This document shows, one piece after another, positions 11,719-23,854 of a stretch of DNA of 64,000 nucleotides. A program made the translations under genes and the position numbers. Each line of letters opens with the position of its first letter. Positions within the stretch are counted from its first letter, which is position 1. Under the pieces are notes generated by a model that saw only the letters and a list, made by a program, of their open reading frames with translations, was not told the origin of the DNA and made no database searches. Origin of the DNA: Cercis canadensis (taxonomy: Eukaryota > Streptophyta > Magnoliopsida > Fabales > Fabaceae); the NCBI GenBank assembly GCA_003255065.1, contig QAOA01003799.1, positions 744,946-808,945 on the forward strand, given 5' to 3'.

Positions 11719-13620
11719 TTAGTCACTGATATGATACTTATCTGTCTTGTGGGCCAATAGAAGCCAAACATGAGTAATCAAACTCCCACCTCTCCTAATT
11801 TGCTCTGTATGGTTATCTAGAGAGCAATTAGCTGCAGCATAACACAGCATCTCCACCCACACACTACATATAATCTGCCATCTGTTGTCTCTGAGCATCA
11901 AATTACCCGCCAGTCTCTGAGCATCCCTTAGCATATGCCATTTTAATGTGACCACAGTTTCTGAACTTCTCTCAGAATTTGAAAGCTGAGGAACACTTTC
12001 CATTCTCAGAATCCTACACGCTTCACTTTCATCTTTCACAGGTTCTTCTTTTTGTAAGAAGACATTGAGTTTATCGCAGGCATGTTGAAATATTATATTT
12101 GAAGTGGTCATGGATAGCATATGAGGACGCATAGCTAGAAGGTACATCATATAATTTGACAAAAAATTTCCCATTTGAATTTTGGAGTCTAAAATATTGC
12201 TTTGAGCATCTGAATAACAGCAGATATCTGTTGCAATGTGCCATATGGTAATGCTCTTGTCGAAATCTCTTTTAACGCTCCATTTGAAATCATTGAGGCA
12301 TCCATACCTTACAAGTGACCATTCTCCCCTTTGGTGGAATGGCTTTAGTCCTCTGTCTCTGTCTATATCTTTCATTTCTTGAACCATCAGAACTTTCAAT
12401 TCTTGGGGGAACTTTATACGAGTCCTACTCCTGTTCTTCTTAAGCCCCATGTCAAAGCCGCAAAATTTGAGAATCCTGCTACACTTTAATTGCTTGTCAT
12501 GGAGGCAAAAGTGCAGCAAGTTGAATTGCGGCAATGTATTCGACCACCTTTTCCAATTTCTCGCTCGGGGGCCAAGAATGCGCAAGCACGGGATCACAAA
12601 TGGAAAGTTTTGGTGCTTGATCATTTGAATTATTGCCCAATCTGAGAAAGGTATTTGTGCTATCTGGTAAGCCTCTACAATCAAAGCTCCTGCTAGGATC
12701 CCAACTATATAGCAGACTTTCCAATGTTGCGAAAAATCATGTCTAAACCTTACTGAAAATCCACATAACGTTAAAATTAAAGTTAAGAAACTTACAGCAC
12801 GAAGAATACAGCCTTGTTTGCTATAGATTATAGGTGCTTTAGTGTACAGCACATCATACATGAAGCTTAGTTCAGAGTCTGTGATTTGGAAGATCTCCTT
12901 AGGTGAATAAGCATCAATGGACATCCAGGGAAGAGCTTCATATAGAGGCTGGTAAAGCCAGTTCTCACGGTGAGGCTTCAATGAGATAAAGCGGTAATAC
13001 GCTTTCAAGATCAATTCTATATAAGGAATATTCTCAGGCAGGCTTCTAAATAAAGCAGGCATTTTTGCTTCTTGGTCAATTTCTTCAATGGTAATTGTGC
13101 CATATCTTCTACTGAGAGCTGACTTGAGAGCGCAGACAACTTCTCCATACTTAATTACTCCGGATACAAATAATGGTAAGTAGAGATATGAGAGCCAGGA
13201 ATGTGTCCAGCTCTTGACAATTATCCAAATCACCACAGCTACTTGGAAAGCTAGAGTAAGCAGTTGCCTTAATCCTAATCTATTATCTTCAATTGAGTAC
13301 GCGGTTATGGCATCTGGGTTTCCAATTTGCACCAAAAGTAATGGTGCAAACAATGCCTTAAGCTCGCGCCTGATATCACGTTCGCTTGGATCACTTCCAG
13401 GTATTACTGTGAGCTTGCCTAGGATAATCTTTGCCAGGGAAGCTGAGAGTAAATAAGTGGACCAAACTGTCAATCTAATCCCAATACCTGGGATGTTCTT
13501 TCTGCGGCAGCCAAAGACCATGAGAATGAGTTGCAAGGTGAAGCTCAAGAGCATTAGCAATTCTAGGCCCCAAAGATCCCATAGGCCTTGTAGTTCTCCT
13601 GGAATTAGACGTATGTGCAT
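11719..13620 (-). CDS. DUF4220/DUF594 multi-pass membrane protein
   Basis: The product is a plant-specific predicted integral membrane protein of unknown function, 633 aa, in a single coding exon. The N-terminal half has hydrophobic segments (about residues 19-36, 45-65, 90-105, 128-160) and the DUF4220 signature: a WDLWGLELLMLLS start, FAPLLLVQIGNPDAITAYS and the DNRLGLRQLLTL region. A second hydrophobic pair lies near residues 275-310. The C-terminal DUF594-type segment contains HMLRDAQRLAGNLM, WVEMLCYAAANC and QIRRGGSLITHVWLLLAHK. The length is typical for the family. An intron in the 5' UTR is likely: CAG acceptor just upstream of the start at about 13652 and CTCAG|GTAGTG donor at about 13820. 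This supports the chosen start. Members often occur as tandem arrays, but only one copy is seen here. Confidence 0.9.
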   Translation of the reverse strand: MHIRLIPGELQGLWDLWGLELLMLLSFTLQLILMVFGCRRKNIPGIGIRLTVWSTYLLSASLAKIILGKLTVIPGSDPSERDIRRELKALFAPLLLVQIGNPDAITAYSIEDNRLGLRQLLTLAFQVAVVIWIIVKSWTHSWLSYLYLPLFVSGVIKYGEVVCALKSALSRRYGTITIEEIDQEAKMPALFRSLPENIPYIELILKAYYRFISLKPHRENWLYQPLYEALPWMSIDAYSPKEIFQITDSELSFMYDVLYTKAPIIYSKQGCILRAVSFLTLILTLCGFSVRFRHDFSQHWKVCYIVGILAGALIVEAYQIAQIPFSDWAIIQMIKHQNFPFVIPCLRILGPRARNWKRWSNTLPQFNLLHFCLHDKQLKCSRILKFCGFDMGLKKNRSRTRIKFPQELKVLMVQEMKDIDRDRGLKPFHQRGEWSLVRYGCLNDFKWSVKRDFDKSITIWHIATDICCYSDAQSNILDSKIQMGNFLSNYMMYLLAMRPHMLSMTTSNIIFQHACDKLNVFLQKEEPVKDESEACRILRMESVPQLSNSERSSETVVTLKWHMLRDAQRLAGNLMLRDNRWQIICSVWVEMLCYAAANCSLDNHTEQIRRGGSLITHVWLLLAHKTDKYHISD

Positions 13621-13639
13621 GTTTTCTTGTTCTATAAAG

Positions 13640-13860
13640 TGGTGAAATGCTGCAGAAACAAGCAGGTAAAAGTCCGAGTTAGCATTTTCACAAACACTTC
13701 CAAATCCACCAAGTAAGTGCTTAGTTACAAATACAGCAAATTAAAAATAAGGAAAGTAGCAGAACCAATACATGATAACCAAACTAGTCAGTAGTTGAGA
13801 GCAAGGAGTTAAATGCACTACCTGAGAAAATTTCTTCTGGGCTCAATTCAGTGTGGTAAA
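13640..13860 (-). promoter_or_regulatory. 5' UTR with probable intron of the DUF4220 gene
   Basis: On the minus strand, a CTCAG|GTAGTG donor (about 13821) and a TTTCTGCAG acceptor (about 13652) bracket about 170 bp immediately upstream of the start codon. This is an inference from splice motifs only. Confidence 0.4.
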
Positions 13861-16031
13861 GAATCAGCTTGCGGCAACGATGAGAAAGAAATAGATGTAG
13901 AAGCATGAAATGTACTCATCCAAAGTATGTAACAATGAAATGGAACCTTTGAGGGGCATGGATTTCAGTTAGAATATTAGTTTATATTAGCTTTCCACCC
14001 AATACATCCAGTGTCTATTGTGAAATATGAACAAATTACAAACAGGAAGCAAACATTGATGCTCTGCTAGTTTGTCACAAACCTTTTCCTTATCTGGAAG
14101 GCAATGCTCGTTTGCTTGGATGACTTAGATTAGACACCTAATACATCGGTCATGAGTAAATGATCCTTAACTTGTGTAGCTATGTTTATGTTGGTTACCT
14201 TCGTAATGGTGGGTTGACAATTACAGGCTTTCAGAACTTTGCTTGCTTCTGATCTGGATCTTTTTCTTCCACTACAATTCACATGCATAATGGGCATCTA
14301 AAAAAACTAAAACAAAAAAGCTTGAAGAAATGGGGAGATTTTGGAAGGCGTGTAGCCACAAAAATTGATGCAACTCTCTCTTTCTTTCTTTAAGGTAACT
14401 TTTAGGTACTAATTGCTATATCTCAAATGGGCTCGTAATCACATTCTAAACAGAGCTATGGGATAGGATAGTCTCTTAGTGACATTTTTGCAAGCACTTA
14501 ACCTACAATGCAAGTATTTTCTCACATGCATGCTTCTTGGAGGGGATAGTGATATTTCCGGAAACATTATGGACACAATAATTACAACTAAAATATATAG
14601 CAGAATTTCAATTAAAAATACTAAAATCAAAATTTTCCACACAGCTTTTGAGAAATGCTGTGGATAGTATATATCAAAAGCATGAGAATTAAAAGAAGTT
14701 TAGGAAAAGCTTGAAGGGGAAAACTGTTTGCCGTGTCCTTAAGGCATGTAAGTATTTGAATAATATTATTATTTCCTATGATGGCAACCAATGGAGTCAT
14801 CTGATGGCTCCACGTGATCCTGAGATAAAAGAAAAGAAAGTAGTTTAATTCTTGAGGCTGTGCTTTGCGCACCTGCGTTAACTCTTAGAGTTTAATTGGA
14901 TTCGAATTGGGCTTGTGAACTACGGCGCATAGAATTGCAAACACAAATGTAAAATTTTATCTGCAATAAGCCAAAATAATTAATAGCTTTAAATTTGGAT
15001 TGCCCAATCTGATAATCAAATTATTTGTTTCTTGTTTATACAATTATAACATCTAACTTATCTTGTAGGTTAAAAAATTGCAGCTAATTTAACAGTGAGA
15101 GATACATGCAAACCTTCCCAGTTCAATCGTTCAATGTAGAAAATGGAAAATAAATTATTTCAAGTTCTATTTATAACATGGTGTTTGTTAAGCAACAACT
15201 CCTCTAGAGTGTAACACTACTCACCCTCTACATTGGAGAGTTTTTATTGAGACTCAAAGGTCGAATTTGGTGTCATTGTAAAAATTTCAAAAAAATAAAT
15301 TACTCAATATATAACAGAAGACACAGTTCCCTTTAAAATGTAGCTTAAGAATCACCTTATAACATAGCCAGTTTTAACGTTCATATTTTGTTTATTTTAA
15401 CTAATTCATTATTTATTATCAGCATTTTGTTGGGTAATTTAAATTAATAATATTTAAATGATTTATAGGCATTAGGATACTTAATCAAGTTCAAATTTAA
15501 CTAGAATAATTTTCATGAAATATTACGAATTAAGATTCTATTCTAACCCAGATAAGCTAAACCGCATTTTACAAAAACTGCACTTGCATTTGAATGCACA
15601 GAGGAATGTGCCAAAAAGATGAAACTAGAAGGAGATAGAGTTAGAGAAAAAATTTTCATTGAATAATTGAGGAGATGATACAGGAGTACAGAGTACTTAT
15701 TATTGAAAAGAAATGAATAACTAACAAATGATTATTTTTTCTTTTTCTCCCTTGAATTGCTTATTTTCTTTACAACTACAACAAATGAACCAACCCCCTT
15801 CTCCCTCATCATCGTTACTAGTAAAAAAAACGAATTTCCCAAAGAACACTGCAGCTTCTTCTTTGAACTTCTCCTTATCAATGTTTCGTCAACAAATTAA
15901 TTAATCTTCCATATTCACAAATAATTATTTTTCTAAACCTCTTTGCCTATGCAATTAATAAAATAAACAAATAAATAAATGAAAGCTTTTTTCTCAAGCA
16001 TTTGGCCACCAGTAGCAGCACTAGATCTTAC
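13861..16031. other. Intergenic stretch between DUF4220 and WRI4-like genes
   Basis: AT-rich sequence. No ORF with family features, no RNA gene and no clear terminal repeats were recognised. The right end should contain the WRI4-like 3' UTR. Confidence 0.4.
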
Positions 16032-18730
16032 TCAAGCCTCGAAGTCATCACATTGGAACATAGGGGGAACGAAGGAGTTGAGCTCACCGAAAATGATATC
16101 ATCCTCTCCTCCATATCCACTTGAAGAATCTCCACACTCAAAGTATGTCTGTATGTCATCGGGAAATGAGCACTGCGGCAGCTCCGACTCCGGTGGTGGG
16201 GACAAATCAGCCGCAGATGTCATCTCCATCATTTCCTTAAACTTGGACGACTGAAGCAGAAGCCCTAGAGCTGACGTGGCAGTGGTTGCCGCCGCCCGTG
16301 GCTGAGCCAACGTGGTTTCTTCTCCATTACCGTATGATTGCTGGTTATGGAAGAAGCTGAACGCATGTTCTTGATTAGGGTTTGGAGTGAAGTTGGTGTC
16401 ACACTTAGGGTCAGGCTCACTAGGGTTAACGTTAATCATGTTGTCATCCTTATTGCTGTTATTGGGCTTAAGCCACTTGATATAACGGCTGAGGTCGAAG
16501 TTGGTAACGGCGTTGAGTCCACGGTATTCAATAGCCGCCATATCATATGCCGTGGCAGCTTCTTCTTGAGTAGCTGCAAAAATTAATAAGACGATGGATT
16601 TAGGAAAAATAAATAAATTAAAGCCATATAATTATATTAAACTAATGACATATCATTATCAAATTACGTAATAAGAGAAGGTTAAGTTAACAAATCGGTT
16701 AGAGTTGTTGGTCCTTTTTCCTAACCTATTGACTGCGACTGATATGTAATTTACTTTGCATGGCCTTTAATCAATGGGGCATATCTGAATTAAAATTCAT
16801 TAGCAATTTTCTTCTTGACTTAATAGCTTTGCACGGGTTTAATTTGTATGTAGTTTAATTTTGAAGGAGATAAAATACCATAAGTTCCAAGATATATAGA
16901 GATGTTTATCTCCAAAAGAAATAAGTACGCATGGTATTTGTGTCTTTCCAAAGGCTTGTGTGTGAAATATTATGATGCTTATTTGAATGCTTAAAGAAAT
17001 TTATATAAGTCATAACTTTAGAAGACATTACCATAAGTTCCAAGATAGAGATATTTGTTACCAAAAACTCTGCCAATCCGAGCTTCCCATCTTCCATTGT
17101 GATGGTGTCTAAAATAAGGAACAAAAAGGGGAAAACATCTCAATTAACTTATTGCATTACTGAGAGTACTTCGATGTACTTAATAAAAAAGGTGAAAAAT
17201 GGAAAGAAGTGAGAAAATAGACAAGATAGTAAAAATGAAAAAAAAAATTATATATATATCACTAGTATTATATTTAGAGAGTTGTTATTTTCACACTTTA
17301 GTTTGTTAATGACATACACTTTTTAATGTTTAAATATGATATAAATTAAATTACTTTAAATTAAAAATAATTTTTTTTATAAAATTGACTAATCATATAT
17401 TCTTTTTTTAACTAAAAAATGAAGCTACAATTAATAAAAGTTAGAAAGAATATTATGATTAATCAAATTTTAAAATTTTTTATTTTTTAATGAAGATAAT
17501 TTAGTCTATATTATATTTAAATATTAAAAATAGTATGACATTAAGAAACTAGAATGTAAAAATAATTGTCTTGTTATTTATTTATTTTTATACCCAAAAA
17601 CAAGTATGAAATAATTTGCATTCTAAAATTTTCTACCTTCCACTCAGCCAAAGGTATATAGTTTGACTCTCGTAAGAATAATTAATTATAATGGTACCTT
17701 GCAACACCTCTATATTTGGAAACTCCCCGAGAAAAACCACTGCTTTTCCTGCAAGTTTTAACAAACGACGTCATCCAAAGTGGAATGCTTGTAATGATCT
17801 TTTGAATTAGAAGCTGATGAACGTCTCAAGAGCTTTACCTCCTTAATGATCCAATATATTCTTCTCTCGATTGACCCTCCATTTCCTTCAGTTCGTTTTG
17901 ATAGGTCAATAACTAGAAATCAATGTCAGATTATTAGTCAAGTTTCTTTCTCTATTCTTAAGTAATCCTACATAATGTATATATAGGAGAACACCACCAT
18001 TAAATGTCACTTTATAATTCATATATAAGTACCGGAAAATTAAGAATGGTATCTTGACCCCAGTATTTCAATGCTGCTAGATCATAAGCATGTGCTGCCG
18101 CTTGTTCATCATCATAAGCACCTGAATATACCAGCAGCATTAAGACACTTGCTCGATTACTTGGATACGTAATTATGCTTTGTCTAATTTACCATAATAA
18201 GATTATAATGGTAATCAATACGTACCAAGATAGACTGAAGTTAAACACGATCAATGACCACGCCCGCAGATTAAAATAAAGCAAAATGAAAGAAAGCATT
18301 AGGTAGCTAGCACACCTCATCTACAAATTTATTGCTAGCTGGAAAAGTGAAAATGTAATGTAAATAGTAGTGAAATCACAAACCTTGACGTCCTTTCTTG
18401 TTTTGTGATTCATTCCAGCAATTCTTGTCCCATAAATGAGCTTCATACCGGCCCGTCCACCGGTGCCTAACACGATCAGCGAACACCGTTTTAGTTGATA
18501 TGCATATAACATATATATATATATATAGTGGAAAATGATCAAATAGTAGAAAGAAATGCAAAAGGGATATCTAACCGAGTGACTCCTCTGTATATTGAGC
18601 TACGTTGAGGAGGAGAATCTCTAGGGACACTTCTTCTTGTTCGTTTGACCTTGGTGGTGACAGTGTTAGTTACATTAAGATTGTTCTTGCTTGCATTGTT
18701 TTTCTGGGTTTGCTGTGATAATTTCGCCAT
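16032..18730 (-). CDS. WRI4: WRI4-like AP2 transcription factor (two AP2 domains)
   Basis: This is a nuclear AP2-class transcription factor of the WRINKLED group. WRI3/WRI4 in Arabidopsis activate late glycolytic and fatty-acid synthesis genes for cutin and wax. Eight exons: 18730..18576, 18466..18384, 18234..18226 (9 nt), 18121..18033, 17912..17839, 17748..17698, 17108..17032, 16573..16032, giving 1080 nt and 359 aa. AP2 domain 1 spans about residues 44-112 ([41 protein letters not shown]). The linker is [21 protein letters not shown]2 domain 2 spans about residues 146-212 ([38 protein letters not shown]). The basic [13 protein letters not shown] leader and the late FPDDIQTYF motif match WRI4/WRI3 better than WRI1. 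The C-terminus is acidic and disordered. Confidence 0.93.
16876..17057 (-). repeat. Duplicated exon-7 end and splice donor in WRI4-like intron 7
   Basis: The exon 7 end plus donor (plus-strand ACCATAAGTTCCAAGATA at about 17030-17047) recurs inside the following intron at about 16876-16893 with nearly the same bases. A second possible GT donor (TTATG|GTATTT on the minus strand) therefore lies about 154 bp downstream of the real one. Confidence 0.7.
17281..17570. mobile_element. MITE-like inverted-repeat element in WRI4-like intron 6
   Basis: The left end (GTTGTTATTTTCACACTTTA...) pairs as an imperfect inverted repeat of about 37 bp with the right end (...GAATGTAAAAATAATTGTC), both running into a shared GACAT core. 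The interior is AT-rich and non-coding. It fits a short non-autonomous DNA transposon. The target-site duplication is unclear. Confidence 0.65.
18226..18234 (-). other. WRI4: 9-nt micro-exon of the WRI4-like gene
   Basis: The exon TCTATCTTG lies between an ACTTCAG acceptor and a GTACGT donor. Joined to the flanking phases it encodes the VYL(G) of the first AP2 domain. A 9-nt exon at this position is a known feature of WRI1-type AP2 genes. Confidence 0.9.
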
Positions 18731-21700
18731 TGGAAAGTTGCGCTCGACGAAGAAGGAAGCAAAGGAGAGAGAGAAAGAAAAGAAAATAAATTTAGGAGAT
18801 GACTTAGTGGTCGATCCAATGTTGAGGGTTTTAAAGGGATGGGCTAAAGAATGGGGTTGGAATAGTTTGGGCTGGCAAATATGAGATAGCCGGCTGTAAC
18901 AATGGTTTTTTCTGGCCGTCTATAAACCGGCTCACCTCTGGTTTCTTTCTCCAGCTTGTCTCCACTCTCAACTTTCTGTGATGTGCCTTTCACCGCTTTG
19001 GAATCCATTTGATGTATCTGCTATATCATATTTTATAGGATTATTTAATAATTCCTCAATTTGTTTTTTTGCATTCATTTTTGTCACTTTTTAACATTTT
19101 ATTATAATTAATGAAAGACGTGTATGGAAATGAGATTATATGAGAAGGGATGATAGAGACCAAGGATATTTTAAAATTACCAGGGTTATTCTCTCAGTTC
19201 TCTCTCTTTCATTTTATGAAAGTATTAATGGAAACACGTAAAGATATATTTTAAAAAAAGTTTCTTCACAAATTTAAAATTATTCATTATGGTAACTTCT
19301 TTGATTTTCTCGCTTATTTAAAGTATACAATAAGAGATTATGAAAATAAATTGAAGTAAAATTTGTATTTAATTAATTATCCACCTGATCATTTAATTTG
19401 TTGTTCCAATAAAACTAGATCTGGAATAGAGCTCAGTGGTGTTTAATCAATTTCAATTCCATAAAAATTTGGAGAATTAAAACTCCCATTTATCAGTATT
19501 TGACTAATTGCAATTGTAACAACTTTTGTAAGGTCCTTAATTATAATGCCAAACCTGAGTGTTTTCACTTTAGTTAATTGCTAATAATTTTCAAATTAAA
19601 ACCTTAAAGCGGTTGGAAAATGAGAGCTCATCAGAAGTTGTGTCATGTTGGTGCAACTAACCCCATGTGAGATTTTATGGATGATTAAATAGGTTATGTT
19701 ATTTTTAGGTTAATTTATGGGTACCTACCTTTGTCCTAGCTTTATAGAAATCTTTATGTTGGTGGGGCAAAGAGTACGAGAGTAGATCATATATAGCAGC
19801 AGACAGCAGTCACCGACTCACCGTTGACATTTGAGTGGATGGACTGCCATGACTAGTTAATGATACATTTGCCATTAGTCATACTTCAATATATCGTTAG
19901 GGGAAATTTGGTAAGCAAACAACCCTTCATTTTCAACCTCCATAGTACTGTGGGTAACCTAATGACCCAAAGGCCATTTAACAATTCTTCACCTTTTTGC
20001 CCTTTTGACGGGTCAAGTTATAGAAGTTAGATTAATAATAACAAAGTGTAATTTCAATTATTTTATTTATGGGACACGAATAAAATGAGTCATACTGTTT
20101 ATAAAGTAACGTGACATATTCTTCTACATGTCTATCAATAATTTAATTAAAATTACCATAAATTGATAAATAGTTTCTAAATTATTTCATTTACGTAAAT
20201 ACTTTGCAAAATTATATTTTTTTTAATTATTTTGCCCACAGTTCAGCTCATTATATAGATAACTACGTTGTCATTATACAGCCACACTTATTTAGAATAA
20301 AGATTGAAGGAATGAAAATAAAGATGGCAAAAAAAAAAAATGATTGAAAGTGGAGACTATAGAGTGGCCGTCATCTACATATTCCATTCTTGAACAATGT
20401 TGTCAAAATCTCAATAAGAATAATTGACAATACAAACAATTAAATAATTCCATACTTATCTGATTTCACATGCCAAGTAATTAAAGAAGTGGAAATGATT
20501 TTCAATCGTTAATTTTTTTTTAAAAAAATATTTTCTACCAAGTATCGATAAAGTGAAATAAATCTTTGTCATCTCTTTCATTTTCAATCCTTCATTGTTT
20601 TATTGCAATGTGAAAATATAAAAATACAATATATTTACATTGTATACAAATATTTATTATATGTTATTATATCCAATATTAAAAAAAAAAAATAATTACA
20701 TTTTGGTCCCATTAAAAATTAAATTTATTTTGAAAGGTGGGTATGGAATTGACTGCCAACATTCACCAATTCTTATCTTCTTTTGTTTCTTCTATGTGGA
20801 ATCATTGCCGACTCAAGATTTTCTTAGCTAAACTAACTAACACTTTTCAAATAATTTTTTTTACCTAATAAATATGCTATATTTATCATTACTTTTTTCA
20901 TTATTAAAGGCTCTAATAATTTACCCTATACCTTATAATTTGAACTATATATTCACTTCAAATTTCTTTAAACAACTCAAATTTCACTTAATCCTACAGT
21001 GTATCAAATGTAAGCAATTCAGTGGTGGATCTACTATTTTCTTTACACAAACATATAAATAAATAATAAAAAATCATAATTTGCTGTCATATCCACAAAG
21101 AAAACTAATGGGACTAGACTAAGACACTCCAACCCAATCATAAAACTTGGTCTTTAATAAGGCCCAAAGAAAACATATGCTACTGGGCTTTGCCTCCCAT
21201 CCATCATGAATTCCCCCATTAAGACTCTTTTGTCAATAAAGTGACACCTAGGATTGTAGTTGGTCGTAATAGTATGGAGAATACATCTATTAATTCACGT
21301 ACTTAAAATAGGAAAAAAATGAAAAGAAATACCTTTTTGCGATCAATAGAAATACAGCTATTTAAATAACCAACTTTATGAAGAAGTTAATAAAGAGAGA
21401 TCAATTTGCAGAATCAATGGCGATGGTTAAGTAAGCAGTTCACGGCTCTCAGTGTAAAGCAGAGGCACCTTGAGATAGTGACATGTTCGAAATAAGCTTT
21501 ATGAAAAAACAAAAAGGAAGAAGAAGGAGAAAAACGGAAAGAAAGGAAAAAGTATCAAAATGTACTAAAGGCTTTGCCCCATTTCCATGCATTTATGAAT
21601 AATTTGGCCAACTAACCCTAAAATCATACAAGCCACAGTTTTAGGTGGGCTGATTCCCCTAATTAATTCCCTTTGGCCAACCTAGCTAGGATTCAATGAG

Positions 21701-22680
21701 GTAAGTAAAACCATTATAATTTATAAAGAAAGAAAGAAAGAAAAAAATCAATCAAACTGAGCTTCGTTTAGTTTAAACTTAGCCATTTGATTAAGTCTTA
21801 TCCAAGCTTAACTTTAAATTCAGTTATGAGCTAAAATAAGCTGGCAGAAGTTATTTGGTATCAAGATGAAGTTTTGGCGTATTTTATACTTGGAGAACAC
21901 AAGTCTCGTGAAAAAGGAAACAGCTGTTTTTGTCGTCCTAAGTCCCGAGTTCTTCTCTCCTTATTAACTGTTGGAATCAAAAATTCAGAAGGATAACTCA
22001 CCCATGCCCACTAATAAAGCATCACCTTTTTCCCCCTCTAAGCAGTGACGTCACCATAAATTTCCTTATACTAGAAGTCAAGATTAAAAGTCATGGATCT
22101 TTAATTATGAACAAATGACTTATCCCTATCAAGATATTGAATTGGAAGCCATTAGATGGAAAGAGAAGCTGTCTTACTTTTTAGTCAAGCATATCTTCAA
22201 ACAGTTGCTGTGTCGTGGTTTTTATAGCTCTCGTAAATGGAAATGAAACATTATGTGGCTTCAGTCTCGCAATAACTGATTTCATCACTCGCCATATTCC
22301 GAGACAAATGCTGTAAATGGCTACAGCCAAGCTTAAGAAAATATTTGCTGCTTATTCTAACTAACCAGTTTTAGAGTAGCAATAAGCTATAGTTATGCCT
22401 CCAATGTGCAAACTTAGAATAACAACGTGAAATTTAATTCAAAGAACTACCCAAATTTCAGAAAAGCAATAGAAGGAAAATAGAACTGAGAATTGATAAT
22501 CTACCAAACCCAAAAACAATAAAAGCAAAATAGAAACTGAAATTCATAGATAAGAACTCTGGCCTTCGATGCTTGCAGTGGCGACTGGCAGCAGTGCTCG
22601 CGGGTGGAGGTGGCACTGGCTGGGGGATGCATGTAAGTGCACAATGCCAAGAACGAGGGGTATTTGAGGCTTGAGGAGAA
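18731..22680. other. Long AT-rich intergenic region
   Basis: About 4 kb without a supported gene. The first 200-300 bp should be the WRI4-like promoter and 5' UTR. The rest has scattered A/T runs and short ORFs with no recognisable family features, most likely decayed repeats. Confidence 0.4.
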
Positions 22681-22689
22681 AAAAGAAAT

Positions 22690-22880
22690 TTGATATTATT
22701 TTATTTTGAGTAGATTTGAAATAAAATTTTAAAAGTTACTAAAAGATGAATTAAAATTTTTAAAATATTTTTTAAAATTTCACAAACATAATAATTTAAA
22801 ATTAACATTTCAAAATTTAAATACACTAAAAAATATATTATACTTTACAAATGTTTTGATACGAGTGAAATAGTTACTAT
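22690..22880. repeat. Inverted, partial copy of the 10.7-kb dispersed repeat
   Basis: The minus strand reads AAACATTTGTAAAGTATAAT..., then TTAATTTTAAATTATTATG and a diverged continuation. It parallels 10692-10880 (GATATTTGTAGAGTGTAAT..., TTAATTTTAAATTATTTTG). It appears to be a partial, older copy of the same element family. Confidence 0.5.
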
Positions 22881-23360
22881 TTTCTCTAGTTAAAAGAGTA
22901 CACCTGTGTGGTTCTTGCTGTATCTGACGCCAGTACGGAACCCACTTTAAAGATACTTAACACTAAAACCATCCAATCCTCCACAAAAAGTTCCATTTTC
23001 TTTTCCAATAAAAAAGGTCCCAAAGCAGTAATAAGGACACCAATATGGGATTCTTCAGTTAAATTGACGGAGAGACACTTACTTTCACTTACTACGAACA
23101 TGCACATTTCTTGCTATGAATATTTTATGGTGTATGGTGTAATAAGGGTCAATTCTTTAATCTTTAGCATGGACCTAAATATATATAGTTTGTAATATGA
23201 TAAAATTATAATTCTTCAAATTTTTACTATCATGCATTCTAAGTTTCTAACCCACATGAAAATTTTCCCTCCTTCACAGCTCACCAATCATTTTTGTAAT
23301 ATAGCTTTAGAAAGGAAAAGAAACAGAGCAACATTGTAAAGGGAGGTTTAGTATAACCTT

Positions 23361-23594
23361 ATGCAAACGATTATGACTCATGCTTCTCAAACCCAACTTA
23401 TAGCTTTGCTTCTCACGTTTTTTCTTTGTTCACAAAAAGCTCATTCTTCACCTTCCACGAAATGTGATTTTCTCAATCCAAATGAAAGTGAGTTATTAGA
23501 TTCGTTGGCGTTGCAAGTTCCAACAAATTTTTTAAAAAAATTTAGAAGAAGAAGGCTACGCTGTCTTACTGTCTTACTTCACTTCTCATTTTGA
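23361..23594 (+). CDS. Possible small secreted peptide or gene remnant, unrecognised
   Basis: An ORF of 77 codons. The N-terminus looks like a signal peptide (hydrophobic LIALLLTFFLCS after a short polar start), followed by CDFLNPNESELLDS and a basic stretch. I do not recognise a family. There is no intron or homolog evidence, and the last third looks like chance sequence. It could be the 5' exon of a lost gene. Existence is uncertain. Confidence 0.2.
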   Translation: MQTIMTHASQTQLIALLLTFFLCSQKAHSSPSTKCDFLNPNESELLDSLALQVPTNFLKKFRRRRLRCLTVLLHFSF

Positions 23595-23719
23595 CCTTCC
23601 TACAAATCCAACCCCACGAAACCGACTTCACAAGAATTTTATTTTCTCAACCAATCTGTTTTTAAAAGAAAAAAAAAAAGAAAAGAGAAAATTCCTTCTC
23701 ATGCCCGTTGTTCGTTGAA

Positions 23720-23727
23720 TATAAATA
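23720..23727 (+). promoter_or_regulatory. TATA box for the HHP gene
   Basis: TATAAATA lies 135 bp upstream of the first in-frame ATG (23855). Transcription would be expected to begin near 23750, in a GC-richer leader typical of a 5' UTR. Confidence 0.5.
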
Positions 23728-23854
23728 GAAAGGCAAGGAAGGGATTAAGCTCGGAGCAGATCTGCCGGACATCAAAGAGCCGGCGTATTTCTCTCCGGAA
23801 AACCCTATCGGAGGAAATTTTCCGGCGGGGGCAGTACGATAACGCCGAACGAAT

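Noticed and set aside
22886-23195. Overlapping ORFs on both strands
   Set aside because: Neither shows family motifs, splice partners or a plausible promoter; overlap on both strands suggests chance.
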